In this document: piece after piece, positions 1 through 8,492 of the stretch
Numbering within the stretch: the stretch's first letter is position 1
How the letters are laid out: every line of letters begins with the position of its first letter
From: Pseudomonadales bacterium
Lineage (GTDB): Bacteria > Pseudomonadota > Gammaproteobacteria > Pseudomonadales > Azotimanducaceae
Reading direction: 5' to 3'
Length of the DNA: 64,000 nt
Assembly: GCA_007131295.1 (NCBI GenBank)
Contig: SLQW01000032.1
Span: 1 to 64,000, forward strand
Notes under the pieces: generated by a model
Seen by the model: only the letters and a program-made list of their open reading frames with translations
Told to the model about the DNA's origin: nothing
The model's database searches: none
Program-made: the position numbers and the translations under genes

Positions 1-783
1 AGGCAGATGCGTGAACGCGACTCCAAACGTCGGTGCCAGATCAGGCACCGGAGCGACCAGTCGTTCCGGTGTCGGAATCACGCCGCTGAGGATCCCGACC
101 GCTGCCGTCGCCAGCATGCCAAGGAAAACCCCCGCTCCGAAGCCACGCGCAACCAGCACGCAAGTCACTGCCAGTCCGAACAAAGCAAGCAGCGTGGAGG
201 GCGCCCCCAGATCACCGAGAGACACCAAGACCGCCTCATCCCGGACGACGATGCCGGCGTTCTGCAGGCCTATGAAGGCTATGAACAAGCCGATTCCGGC
301 GGCCACCGCGTGTTTGAGCGCGACAGGGATCGCGTTGATGATCCGCTCACGGAGGCCTGAGACCGACAGGACCAGGAACAGCACACCACTGACCAACGTC
401 CCGGCGAGGGCCGTCTGCCAGGCGATTCCCATCTCCAGCACGACGGTGTAAGCGAAGAAGGCGTTGATACCCATTCCCGGAGCGGTTGCCACCGGGTAAC
501 GCGCAAGAATCCCCATCAGGAGGCAGCCGAACGCGGCCGCCAGCGCGGTGGCCGTGAACACCGCCTCGCGCGGCATGCCCAGTTCCGGAGCCGTGGAGGC
601 GAGCGAGAGTATGTTCGGGTTGACGAATAGAATGTAGGCCATGGCGAGGAAGGTCGTGCCACCCGCCAGGACCTCGGTTCGTAGATTGGTACCGAGGGCG
701 TCGAATTCGAAATAGCGTGCGATGAACCCCAAAGCGGTGCTCTCCAATGCGGGCCGGGCGACGCCGGACGTCCACGCGACCAT
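1..783 (-). CDS. AzgA-family NCS2 purine permease (partial, C-terminus off left edge)
   Basis: Reading the minus strand from an ATG at 783 gives an open frame of 261 codons that runs off the left edge without a stop. After a short hydrophilic N-terminus it is highly hydrophobic. It contains AGGTTFLAMAYILFVNP near residues 40-57 and ATAPGMGINAFFAY further on, both typical of the AzgA (hypoxanthine/guanine/adenine) branch of NCS2 permeases. The expected role is inner-membrane, proton-coupled uptake of purine bases. It is divergent from the phosphatase at 942 and sits beside the urate pathway, which fits purine import for catabolism. The Shine-Dalgarno sequence is weak, and in-frame TTG starts lie further in. 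Family assignment is strong; the exact substrate is inferred. Confidence 0.88.
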   Translation of the reverse strand, partial: MVAWTSGVARPALESTALGFIARYFEFDALGTNLRTEVLAGGTTFLAMAYILFVNPNILSLASTAPELGMPREAVFTATALAAAFGCLLMGILARYPVATAPGMGINAFFAYTVVLEMGIAWQTALAGTLVSGVLFLVLSVSGLRERIINAIPVALKHAVAAGIGLFIAFIGLQNAGIVVRDEAVLVSLGDLGAPSTLLALFGLAVTCVLVARGFGAGVFLGMLATAAVGILSGVIPTPERLVAPVPDLAPTFGVAFTHLP

Positions 784-792
784 GCAATGGCT

Positions 793-875
793 GCACCAGT
801 AGGTGCCGCGAGCGGTGCCCGAAAATCACCCTGCATCTCACTACGGAACGACAGGATTCGCACCTTGTCGGTGCG
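793..875 (-). promoter_or_regulatory. Possible structured 5' leader of the purine permease gene
   Basis: Just upstream of the permease start, the complementary pentamers GCACC/GGTGC occur five times in 82 bp (793-797, 802-806, 814-818, 860-864, 870-874). In the transcript they can form a CGCACC-GACAA-GGTGCG hairpin and, ending 9 nt before the ATG, a GCACC-TACT-GGTGC hairpin. The inner arms can also pair with each other, so the folds are mutually exclusive. This is seen in the sequence; a regulatory role is inference. Confidence 0.3.
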
Positions 876-941
876 CCGAGATCGCTGACGCCCGGTCATA
901 GCGCATTTCGCGCGGGCTATCGCACTTGAAGCCATTGTCCT

Positions 942-2432
942 ATGGTGCGCACATTCAACGAGCCACCAAGGATGCCTCCGGTGCTCTCATCCGCTCGCAG
1001 CGCCCTGCTCCTCGCCCTCCTGCTGCTCAGCGCAGGCCGGGCGAGCGGCGATGTGCTCATCGTGCACATGGCAGACCTGCACTCAGCCGTCGATCGCTAC
1101 CCGGCTCTGGTCGCCACCGTGGAAACACTCATCGAAGCCCATCCCGAGCACGCGCCGCTGATCCTGCTCAATGGCGATCTGTTCGAGCCTCACGACCCAA
1201 TTGCTGTTCGCAGCGACGGCGAGCTCGACTGGCAGGTCCTCGAACGCTTGCGGACGCTGGCGCCGGTGGTGATGAACGTGGGCAATCACGACTACGACTT
1301 TGACGATCCGCCGGAGATGCACGCGCGAGCCGCGGAGCTCAAGGTCACGATGATCGGCAACGTCGGCTTCGCCGGCAGCGCAGCTGCTCTGCCTCCCTGC
1401 GCCGACGTCACGTTCAGCAGCGTGACGTTGCGCATCGTCGGAATCACGACAGACCAGCGCTCGACCTGGCCCGAACGCCTGCGCGAAACGCTACTGCTGC
1501 GTGCGCCCAGGGATTGGATAGCCACACTTTGGCCGACGATCGCAGAGAGCGACGCCTGCGTATCCGACGGGGGTCCAGGCTCGGCGCCTCAGGGCCCGAG
1601 CGCGAACGGCTCGGACGATGGTGCAGCAGCGCCGCTTGCGCTGCTGCTTGCCAGCCACGCGGGCCTCGCAGCCGACCGCACCATCTGGCCGATTCTGCGC
1701 ATGGGCCCTCGCCCGCTGGCCGTGTTCGGTGCCCACGATCATCTCGAGCTGAATGCCTATGTGGACGGGATGCGTTATCAGCATGCCGGCATGGGTGCCA
1801 AACGGATCGGCTATGCGGTGATCGATATCGATCCGGAAATACGTGTCGCCACCGGACTGCTCGCCGTCGCTCGCAGCGAACGGATCGATTCGGCATACGC
1901 AGCCGAGGTCGCAACCGCTCACGAGCGCTGGCTGACCGAATCGGAGCGCGAGATCCTCGGCTCACTGACGAAAGCCTTGCCCCTGCCCCAGGCCGCGCGC
2001 TGGGCCGCTCGGCACCTGGCAGACGAGCAAGACGCGGACGCCGCGCTGCTCAACCACACGTCGTTCGGCCGAGGCCTGCCGGAAGGACCGGTCAGTCGCT
2101 ACGCGTTCGACCGTTTCCTTCGCTTCGATAACGCACTGATGAAAGCCGATGTGGATGGTGAGACGCTGCGCCGTATCCTCCAGCGCACGCGTCCGCCCGG
2201 CTTCGATCCGGACGGTGATCGAGAGCACGGCGAACCGCTTCATGGTTTCTGGCCCGACAGCATCGACCCGACACGCAGCTACCGCGTACTGACCAGCGAT
2301 TGGGTCGCGCGGCCTGACCATCAGCAACGCTACCTCGGAACTACGCTCGACTTCGCCCCGGTAGGCGGGGACAGCATCAAGACTCGTCTGCGTCGCGCCC
2401 TTTCCGAGCCCGGGCATCACGATACCAGGTGA
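942..2432 (+). CDS. Exported metallophosphatase, 5'-nucleotidase (UshA)-like
   Basis: This is a 496-residue protein with an N-terminal signal peptide (hydrophobic run about residues 18-32). It carries the binuclear-metal calcineurin-like motifs in order: MADLHS (DxH), NGDLFEP, GNHDYD, LLASHAG and GAHDHLEL. The C-terminal third, with NHTSFGRGLPEGP and RFDNALMKADVDGETLRRIL, matches the substrate-binding domain of 5'-nucleotidases. It probably dephosphorylates nucleotides in the periplasm, feeding the neighbouring purine permease. ATG 972 is an alternative start that would give a more compact signal peptide. Its last 56 bp overlap the convergent puuD gene. Nucleotide specificity is inferred from family and context. 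Confidence 0.85.
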   Translation: MVRTFNEPPRMPPVLSSARSALLLALLLLSAGRASGDVLIVHMADLHSAVDRYPALVATVETLIEAHPEHAPLILLNGDLFEPHDPIAVRSDGELDWQVLERLRTLAPVVMNVGNHDYDFDDPPEMHARAAELKVTMIGNVGFAGSAAALPPCADVTFSSVTLRIVGITTDQRSTWPERLRETLLLRAPRDWIATLWPTIAESDACVSDGGPGSAPQGPSANGSDDGAAAPLALLLASHAGLAADRTIWPILRMGPRPLAVFGAHDHLELNAYVDGMRYQHAGMGAKRIGYAVIDIDPEIRVATGLLAVARSERIDSAYAAEVATAHERWLTESEREILGSLTKALPLPQAARWAARHLADEQDADAALLNHTSFGRGLPEGPVSRYAFDRFLRFDNALMKADVDGETLRRILQRTRPPGFDPDGDREHGEPLHGFWPDSIDPTRSYRVLTSDWVARPDHQQRYLGTTLDFAPVGGDSIKTRLRRALSEPGHHDTR

Positions 2433-3627
2433 CGATCGCTGCCCGTTCCGCAGTGGTCATGTGGGTCCGATTGCCTGGCGGCATGGCGTCGCTCATGCCT
2501 GCCTGCAGGTAGACGGCTCGCGCATGGATGGCGATCCGCTCCGGAGAGTCCAGCCACACCGCGCGCGCGGCGCTATTGAGACCGGGCCAGTTGGCATGCT
2601 CTCCGTGGCACATCACACAGCGCATCAGCAGTGCGAGCTGGACCTCGTCCCCCCCACGAGCTTCCAGAAAGTGCGCGGCCGATGGGCCAGGCGTTGCAGC
2701 TGCGCCCGGCTCCAACTGACGCGTGCCCAGCTGGGACAGGCCGACCATGGCCGCGAACAGCAGCACCGCCACCATCCATGTCCACCAAGGCGAACCCACC
2801 CCTGCATGGCGGCTGTTGAAGAAGTGGCGGATTACGGCCCCGAGCGCGAATACCAGCGACGCGATTAACCAGTTGTAGGGGTTCGCGAATATCAGCGGGT
2901 AGTGACTCGAGAGCATCAGGAACAGAACCGGCAGAGTCAGATAGTTGTTGTGGGTGGAGCGCTGCTTGGCGACACGCCCGAGCGCCGCATCGGGTGTCCG
3001 GCCGGCCTCGAGATCAGCCACCAGGCGCTTCTGGTTAGGAATGATCACGAAGAATACATTGGCGGACATGAATGTCGCTGCCAGCGCACCCAGATGTAGC
3101 AACGCTGCTCGCCCGGTGAACAACTCGGAGTACAGCCAGCCTGCCATCGTCAGCAGCAGGAACACGACGATCATCAGGCGACCGTCGTGACTACCCATAG
3201 CGCGGCAACAGCGGTCGTAGACGAGCCAGCCCAGGACCAGTGATACCAACGACAACGCGATGGCGACCGGCTCAGCCAACGGCCGCCGGACGTGATCGAC
3301 CAGGTAGAGCTCCGCTCCAGCGTAGTAGACCCACACCAACAGTACGAAGCCGGACAGCCAGGTGCTGTAGCTCTCCCACTTGAACCACACCAGCCGCTCC
3401 GGCAGGGCTGGCGGCGCCACGGTGTACTTCTGTATGTGATAGAAGCCTCCGCCGTGTACCTGCCAGCGTTCGCCGCTTACACCATCCGGAGCAACCGATG
3501 GCCGCCGCAGACCGAGGTCGAGCGCGATGAAGTAGAAGGAAGATCCGATCCAGGCCACCGCGGTGATGACGTGCAGCCAGCGCAGCGCCGCCTCCGCGGC
3601 TTCTAACAAGATCACCGTATCGGTCAC
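2377..3627 (-). CDS. puuD: Membrane-bound urate oxidase with C-terminal cytochrome c (PuuD)
   Basis: This is a 416-residue protein. The N-terminal portion has many membrane segments (AALRWLHVITAVAWIGSSFY near the start), as in the Urate_ox_N family. A C-terminal cytochrome c domain has the haem motif CVMCH at residues 337-341 and a possible axial Met in AMPPGNRTHMT. It oxidises urate to 5-hydroxyisourate and is expected to pass electrons to the respiratory chain rather than make peroxide like soluble uricase. The start is a GTG preceded by GGGAG. The next enzyme of the pathway, uraH, lies 82 bp upstream on the same strand, so the two are probably co-transcribed, uraH first. The 3' end overlaps the phosphatase gene by 56 bp. 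Confidence 0.92.
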   Translation of the reverse strand: MTDTVILLEAAEAALRWLHVITAVAWIGSSFYFIALDLGLRRPSVAPDGVSGERWQVHGGGFYHIQKYTVAPPALPERLVWFKWESYSTWLSGFVLLVWVYYAGAELYLVDHVRRPLAEPVAIALSLVSLVLGWLVYDRCCRAMGSHDGRLMIVVFLLLTMAGWLYSELFTGRAALLHLGALAATFMSANVFFVIIPNQKRLVADLEAGRTPDAALGRVAKQRSTHNNYLTLPVLFLMLSSHYPLIFANPYNWLIASLVFALGAVIRHFFNSRHAGVGSPWWTWMVAVLLFAAMVGLSQLGTRQLEPGAAATPGPSAAHFLEARGGDEVQLALLMRCVMCHGEHANWPGLNSAARAVWLDSPERIAIHARAVYLQAGMSDAMPPGNRTHMTTAERAAIVTWYRDARARKGRDADES

Positions 3628-3709
3628 AAACTAGGTGCTCCCTTGGCGGCAGGGGCCAGCGGTGCCTCGCACGCGACCGGCCTGGCACCTTCCTTGCTGC
3701 ATGAGGCGA

Positions 3710-4069
3710 TCATGCACCGCGGTAAACGGTGTAGCCGAACGGCGAGAGGAGCAGCGGAACATGATAGTGGGCACTGCCGTCGTCGATACCGAACTGAACC
3801 TGGATCACATCCAGGAATGCGTAGTCGGGTTTAGTCAGCCCCGAGTCTGCAAACCATCGGCCCGCCTCGAAGCTGAGTTGGTAGCGGCCGGGCAAGAAAT
3901 CGTCGCCTGCCAGCAACGGCGCGTCCGTGCGACCGCGGGCATTGGTCGTTGCGGTCACGATCACTTCGGACCGATCGCCGCCAAGCCGGAGCAGACGGAC
4001 CTCTATCCCGACCGCTGGCCCACCGCGGGCAGTATCGAGTACGTGTGTGGTGAGTTCGCCAGTGGCCAT
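3710..4069 (-). CDS. uraH: 5-hydroxyisourate hydrolase (transthyretin-like)
   Basis: This is a 119-residue protein of the HIUase/transthyretin-related family. It begins MATGELTTHVLDTARGGPA, the diagnostic N-terminal block with the catalytic His, and ends YRGA, close to the family's C-terminal YRGS. It hydrolyses 5-hydroxyisourate, the PuuD product, to OHCU. The frame is open further upstream to 4189, but that extension is Arg-rich and lacks family similarity, so the ATG at 4069 is chosen. It is divergent from the puuE-uraD fusion, with 77 bp between the start codons for both promoters. Confidence 0.95.
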   Translation of the reverse strand: MATGELTTHVLDTARGGPAVGIEVRLLRLGGDRSEVIVTATTNARGRTDAPLLAGDDFLPGRYQLSFEAGRWFADSGLTKPDYAFLDVIQVQFGIDDGSAHYHVPLLLSPFGYTVYRGA

Positions 4070-4146
4070 GACGCGTATCCGTCTCCGCTTCGTTGCCCCT
4101 CGCGGCCGGCGACCGCGGCTGCAACTTTGCTTGCAGGGAACGCGCC

Positions 4147-5562
4147 ATGATCCGCTACCCGCGCGACCTGCACGGCTACGGTAGCGCACCGCCCGACCCG
4201 TGCTGGCCCGGCAACGCTCGCATCGCCGTGCAGTTCGTCCTCAACTACGAGGAGGGTGGCGAGCGCTGCCTGCTGCACGGCGACGACGCTTCCGAGGCGT
4301 TCTTGAGCGAGATACCGGCCGCCCAGAGCTGGCCCGGCGAGCGCCATTGGAATATGGAGTCGGTCTATGACTACGGGGCCCGGGCCGGTTTCTGGAGGCT
4401 GCACCGGTTGTTCACCGAATTCGACGTCCCAGTGACTGTGTTTGGCGTCGCAACTGCCCTCGCCCGCTCGCCCGCCCAGGTGGCCGCCATGCGCGATGCC
4501 CACTGGGAGATCGCCTGCCACGGCCTGAAGTGGATCGAGCACCGCAGCATGGCTCGGGAAGCCGAGCTGCAAGCCATGGAGGCCGCAGTCGCCCTGCACA
4601 CCCAGGTTGTGGGCGAACCGCCCGCAGGCTGGTACACCGGACGCTGCTCCATGCGCACGATCGAGCTCGCCTGTGAACTCGGCAGCTTCGAATACCTGTC
4701 AGACAGCTACGATGACGACCTTCCGCATTGGCTCGAGCACGGCGACCGCCATCAGCTCATCATCCCCTACACGCTCGACGCCAACGACATGCGCTTTGCA
4801 CCTGGCAGTGGTTTCGTAACCAGCAGCCAGTTCGGCGACTACCTCTGCGATGCGTTCGACGTGCTTTATGCCGAGGGTGTGTCCGGCGCACCGAAGCTGC
4901 TCTCCGTCGGCCTCCACTGTCGACTGCTCGGTCGCCCCGGCCGTGCCGGGGCGCTCGCGCGCTTCCTCGACCATGCCCGCCGCCACGAAGGTGTTTGGTT
5001 CGCGCGCCGCATCGACGTCGCCCGTCACTGGGCTGCGACCCACCCTCCGGTTTCGCGGCTTCGGCCCAGTCGCCTGGAGAAGCCGGAATTCCTCGAGCTC
5101 TTCGGCGCCGTCTTCGAAGGCGGCAGCTGGATCGCAGAGCAAACGTTCGAAGGAGAACTCGGCCCGGCACAGGACACCGCCATTGGTCTTCACGCCGCGA
5201 TGGTGCGCGTGTTTCGCGCCGCCAATGCCAGCGACCGCCGCGACATCCTCAACGCTCACCCCGACCTCGCCGGTCAACTTGCGCGACGGCGCATGCTTTC
5301 GTCCGACTCCACGCGAGAACAGGCGGATGCAGGTCTAGCTGCGCTGACCGATGAAGAATTCGCACGCTTCGAGCGCGCCAACGCCAGCTACCGTGAACGG
5401 CATGGGTTTCCGTTCATCATTGCCGCGCGTGATCACGACAAGGATGGCATCCTTGCCGCAATCGCAGAGCGCACGAATCGCACCACATCCGATGAATTCG
5501 CCGAGGCCTGCGTTCAGGTGGAGCGCATCGCCGAACTGCGTCTTGCCGAGCGCCTGCCATGA
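4147..5562 (+). CDS. puuE: Allantoinase PuuE fused to OHCU decarboxylase UraD
   Basis: This is a 471-residue two-domain enzyme. Residues 1 to about 300 are a polysaccharide-deacetylase-fold allantoinase (MIRYPRDLHGYG start; NYEEGGE, CHGLKWIEH, LDANDMRF blocks), not the amidohydrolase AllB type. Residues about 310-471 are OHCU decarboxylase, with the active-site block NAHPDLAG and the NASYRERHGFPFI signature. The fusion performs two steps: OHCU to S-allantoin, then allantoin to allantoate. ATG 4147 is preferred over the frame's first ATG at 4093 because MIRYPRDL is the usual beginning. The stop overlaps the allE start by 4 bp (ATGA), implying coupled translation. Confidence 0.93.
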   Translation: MIRYPRDLHGYGSAPPDPCWPGNARIAVQFVLNYEEGGERCLLHGDDASEAFLSEIPAAQSWPGERHWNMESVYDYGARAGFWRLHRLFTEFDVPVTVFGVATALARSPAQVAAMRDAHWEIACHGLKWIEHRSMAREAELQAMEAAVALHTQVVGEPPAGWYTGRCSMRTIELACELGSFEYLSDSYDDDLPHWLEHGDRHQLIIPYTLDANDMRFAPGSGFVTSSQFGDYLCDAFDVLYAEGVSGAPKLLSVGLHCRLLGRPGRAGALARFLDHARRHEGVWFARRIDVARHWAATHPPVSRLRPSRLEKPEFLELFGAVFEGGSWIAEQTFEGELGPAQDTAIGLHAAMVRVFRAANASDRRDILNAHPDLAGQLARRRMLSSDSTREQADAGLAALTDEEFARFERANASYRERHGFPFIIAARDHDKDGILAAIAERTNRTTSDEFAEACVQVERIAELRLAERLP

Positions 5563-6395
5563 GCCGCTACTTTTTTCCCGTCGGCGGATTGCCCGATCAA
5601 AGCACTCTGCACACTGGGCGTGCCGTCTTTACCGATGCCTACGCAGTGATCCCGCGGGGCGTACTGTCGGATATCGTCACCAGCCTCCTGCCCGGGTGGT
5701 CCGACACCCGCGCCTGGTTCCTGGCACGGCCGCTGTCCGGCTTTGCGGAGACCTTCTCCCACTACATCATGGAAGTCGCTCCGGGTGGCGGGAGCGACGA
5801 ACCGGAGCCGGAACTGGGAGCCGAAGGCATCCTGTTCGTGGTCAGCGGCACGCCCGACCTCTATCTCGGAGAGGGGCGCGAACCGCTAATTCCTGGAGCG
5901 TGTGCCTACTTGCCCGCAGGCTGCGAATGGCGCCTGTTCAACCGGGGCGAGACTCCGGCTGTGTTTCACTGGATCCGCAAGCTGTACGAACCGGTCCGCG
6001 GTCTGAGTAACCCGCCGCCTTTCATCAAGCATGACCAGGACGTGTCGGCCGAACCCATGCCCGGCACCGCTGGATCCTGGCGCACCACTCGCTTCGTCGA
6101 TCCGTCGGATCTCCGCCACGACATGCACGTCAACATCGTCACATTCGAACCCGGCGCCCTCATTCCTTTCGAGGAAACGCACGTCATGGAGCACGGGCTC
6201 TATGTCCTGGAAGGCAAAGGCGTCTATCGGCTCAATCGTGACTGGGTGGAAGTGGAAGCCGGCGACTTCATGTGGCTGCGCGCATTCTGCCCTCAAGCAT
6301 GCTACGCGGGCGGTCCAGGGCTGTTCCGCTATTTGCTCTACAAGGACGTTAATCGACACGCACGCCTGCGAGGAGTTGGCGCTTTCGGCCGGTGA
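5559..6395 (+). CDS. allE: (S)-ureidoglycine aminohydrolase
   Basis: This is a 278-residue double-cupin protein. The second cupin carries the metal-binding pattern EETHVMEHGLYVLEGKGVY (Glu, His, Glu/His), as in bacterial AllE/YlbA and plant UGlyAH, and the N-terminus YFFPVGGLPDQS fits the family. It releases ammonia from (S)-ureidoglycine to give (S)-ureidoglycolate, so it sits between allantoate and AllA. It overlaps the preceding fusion gene by 4 bp. No allantoate amidohydrolase is visible in this window, so that one step must be encoded elsewhere. Confidence 0.92.
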   Translation: MSRYFFPVGGLPDQSTLHTGRAVFTDAYAVIPRGVLSDIVTSLLPGWSDTRAWFLARPLSGFAETFSHYIMEVAPGGGSDEPEPELGAEGILFVVSGTPDLYLGEGREPLIPGACAYLPAGCEWRLFNRGETPAVFHWIRKLYEPVRGLSNPPPFIKHDQDVSAEPMPGTAGSWRTTRFVDPSDLRHDMHVNIVTFEPGALIPFEETHVMEHGLYVLEGKGVYRLNRDWVEVEAGDFMWLRAFCPQACYAGGPGLFRYLLYKDVNRHARLRGVGAFGR

Positions 6396-6465
6396 ACGCA
6401 GCAAGTACCGTCGACCGCCGGCTTGCGCCTGCAGCAGCCTCCGAAGATCCACGCATTGGTGACAC

Positions 6466-6963
6466 ATGCCTGAGAACATCAACGTAGAACCGCTGACAAC
6501 TGCTGCCTTTGCACCCTTCGGCGACATCGTTGCCGTCAGCGGCGATCCCGATCGGATCATCAACGGTGGCCGATGCGGCCGCTGGCACGATCTCGCGCGA
6601 TTAATCTGTGCTCCTGGCGGCCGTCTCGGCGTCAGTCTATTCCGGTCTCAGGCGTGCAAGCTACCGATGATGCTGCAAGCGGTGGAGCGCCACCAACTCG
6701 GCAGCCAGACATTTCTTCCGCTGCAGCCGCTACCCTGGCTCGCCATCGTCTGCCCTGACGACAATGGGCGACCCGGACCCCCGCGTGCGTTTCTCGCCAC
6801 CTCGAAAGAAGGTATCAATTACCATCCCGGAACCTGGCACGCAGTTCTAACGCCCCTGGCAGAGCCAGCCTTATTCGCGGTCATAGACCGCATCGCCGCC
6901 GAAGTCGACGTCGAGGAGCACACCTTCGACGAGCCCTATCTAGTCGTCTCAGCTGAGCGCTGA
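6466..6963 (+). CDS. allA: Ureidoglycolate lyase
   Basis: This is a 165-residue protein of the AllA cupin family. It opens with NVEPLTTAAFAPFGDI, contains ERHQLGSQTFLPL and the NYHPGTWHAVLTPL motif, and ends with the family's acidic tail. It splits (S)-ureidoglycolate into glyoxylate and urea and is the last pathway step. It lies 70 bp after allE on the same strand, likely in the same transcript. Length and motifs are normal. Confidence 0.95.
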   Translation: MPENINVEPLTTAAFAPFGDIVAVSGDPDRIINGGRCGRWHDLARLICAPGGRLGVSLFRSQACKLPMMLQAVERHQLGSQTFLPLQPLPWLAIVCPDDNGRPGPPRAFLATSKEGINYHPGTWHAVLTPLAEPALFAVIDRIAAEVDVEEHTFDEPYLVVSAER

Positions 6964-7003
6964 GTCCTGGGCTGCAGCGGCTGGCGACAATTGGCAACTG
7001 CCT

Positions 7004-7741
7004 TTATCCATGGATCGCAGCAGCGAGTATGCGAAGGATCCGGGCCCGTCCAGCGGCAGCTATGTTCATCATTTCGGGCAGACTGATGCCGCCTCGGCCA
7101 GCGGCGGGATTTACCACCAGCGCAATGGCAGCAATCGGCAGTTCCAGCTCGCGCGCGAGCGCCGCCTCCGGCATGCCGGTCATGCCAACCACCGAGCAAC
7201 CGTCGCGCTCGAGCCGGTCGATCTCGGCGGGCGTTTCCAGCCTTGGTCCTTGGCAGCAGGCGTAGACGCCTCCATCCACGACTGCTGGATCGCCTGGCTC
7301 GGTGCAGGCCCGCCCTGCGTCCAGCAGGCGCTGGCGCCACCCGTTGTCGAACGGCGTCGTCATATCGACATGGATGACATTGTCCACCTCCGAAAAGCTT
7401 GCCTCCCGGCCCCAGGTGTAGTCGATCAGATCGTGGGGAACGACCAGCGCTCCGGGTGCAAGCCCAGCACTGATACCACCCACTGTGTACACGGCGAGGA
7501 TTGCCGTCGCACCCGCATCCTTCAACGCTTGGACATTTGCACGGTAGTTGATCGCGTGGGGAGCGTATTCATGCCGATGTCCGTGACGTGACAGAAACAG
7601 CACCGGCTTTCCGGCCAGTGAACCACGCTGCACGGGTGCCGCGGGTGCTCCCCAGCGTGTCCCTCCACTCAACTCCTCCTCGACCACCAGTTCCTCGAGC
7701 TGGTCGAATCCGGTGCCCGCAATGATCGCCACACGTGTCAT
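7004..7741 (-). CDS. mtnP: S-methyl-5'-thioinosine phosphorylase (MTAP/PNP family)
   Basis: This 245-residue protein of the family-2 purine nucleoside phosphorylases has the phosphate-site blocks IIAGTGFDQL, SRHGHRHEYAPHAINYRAN and VGMTGMPEAALARELEL. MTA phosphorylases carry Asp residues near the base-binding loop; here the segment reads ALVVNPAAGRGG, with an Asn, as in enzymes acting on 6-oxopurines. This favours methylthioinosine over methylthioadenosine. The product hypoxanthine would be salvaged by the upstream phosphoribosyltransferase. A GGAGGCAGC ribosome-binding site fixes the start. Confidence 0.88.
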   Translation of the reverse strand: MTRVAIIAGTGFDQLEELVVEEELSGGTRWGAPAAPVQRGSLAGKPVLFLSRHGHRHEYAPHAINYRANVQALKDAGATAILAVYTVGGISAGLAPGALVVPHDLIDYTWGREASFSEVDNVIHVDMTTPFDNGWRQRLLDAGRACTEPGDPAVVDGGVYACCQGPRLETPAEIDRLERDGCSVVGMTGMPEAALARELELPIAAIALVVNPAAGRGGISLPEMMNIAAAGRARILRILAAAIHG

Positions 7742-7816
7742 GCTGCCTCCAGTTCGTCAGCGCCAAGGCGGGACCTTCCGGTGGCGCCCTTCGTCCCCAC
7801 CCAGGCTGACTGCAAG

Positions 7817-8368
7817 TCACCCATCTGCAATCGCGTAGATACCGCGCAGATTGCGACCGTATCCCTTGTAGTCCATTCCCTCACCGAACAGGTAGCGGTC
7901 CGGGGCAACCAGTGCGCTGTAGTCGGCATCAATAACCCGATGGGGAAGCTGCTTGTCCACGAGCACCGCTGTAGCCACCGAAAGCGCTCCGGCATCGACG
8001 CAGTGCCGCCGCACCGCGGCCAGGGTCACGCCTTTGTCGAGAATGTCGTCAACAACCAGGAGATGGCGGCCGCGCAGCCCGTCGAGAGGATGCCGCAGCC
8101 AGCTCAGCTCACCGCCTTCAGTGCGGTCGCGGTAGCGGCTGACGTGGACGTAGTCGAGCTCGAGCGGAAACTCCAGATGCCCGAGCAGGTCAGAACAGAA
8201 GCGCAATCCACCGGTCATCACGCACAAAACGAGCGGATCGCGATCGGCCATTTCAGTCGCCACTGCCTGCGCCGTAAGTCTCACCGCATGCGCCACGCTC
8301 TCGGACGGATACAAGCATTCAGCCTGATCCATAACCTCCAGGTACTCGTGGTAGATGCCCCGATTCAC
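7817..8368 (-). CDS. hpt: Hypoxanthine-guanine phosphoribosyltransferase
   Basis: This 183-residue phosphoribosyltransferase has the PRPP motif LLVVDDILDKGVTL at about residues 95-108 and GMDYKGYGRNLRGIYA near the end, as in the Pseudomonas-type HPRT found beside methylthioinosine phosphorylase. It converts hypoxanthine or guanine plus PRPP to IMP or GMP. The GTG at 8368 is chosen because GGAGGAAGCGTT sits right before it and it gives the usual family N-terminus; the frame also runs open to 8440. mtnP follows after 75 bp, so the two form a salvage operon. Confidence 0.88.
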   Translation of the reverse strand: MNRGIYHEYLEVMDQAECLYPSESVAHAVRLTAQAVATEMADRDPLVLCVMTGGLRFCSDLLGHLEFPLELDYVHVSRYRDRTEGGELSWLRHPLDGLRGRHLLVVDDILDKGVTLAAVRRHCVDAGALSVATAVLVDKQLPHRVIDADYSALVAPDRYLFGEGMDYKGYGRNLRGIYAIADG

Positions 8369-8492
8369 AACGCTTCCTCCGAACTCGAGATGCTCCGAGG
8401 TGACGACAACGAGAGACGCGCCTGAACGAGCACGCCGCACCGAAACCCAACCTCGACCATCAGCTTTACTTCAGCTGCCGCTCCCGGCCTAC

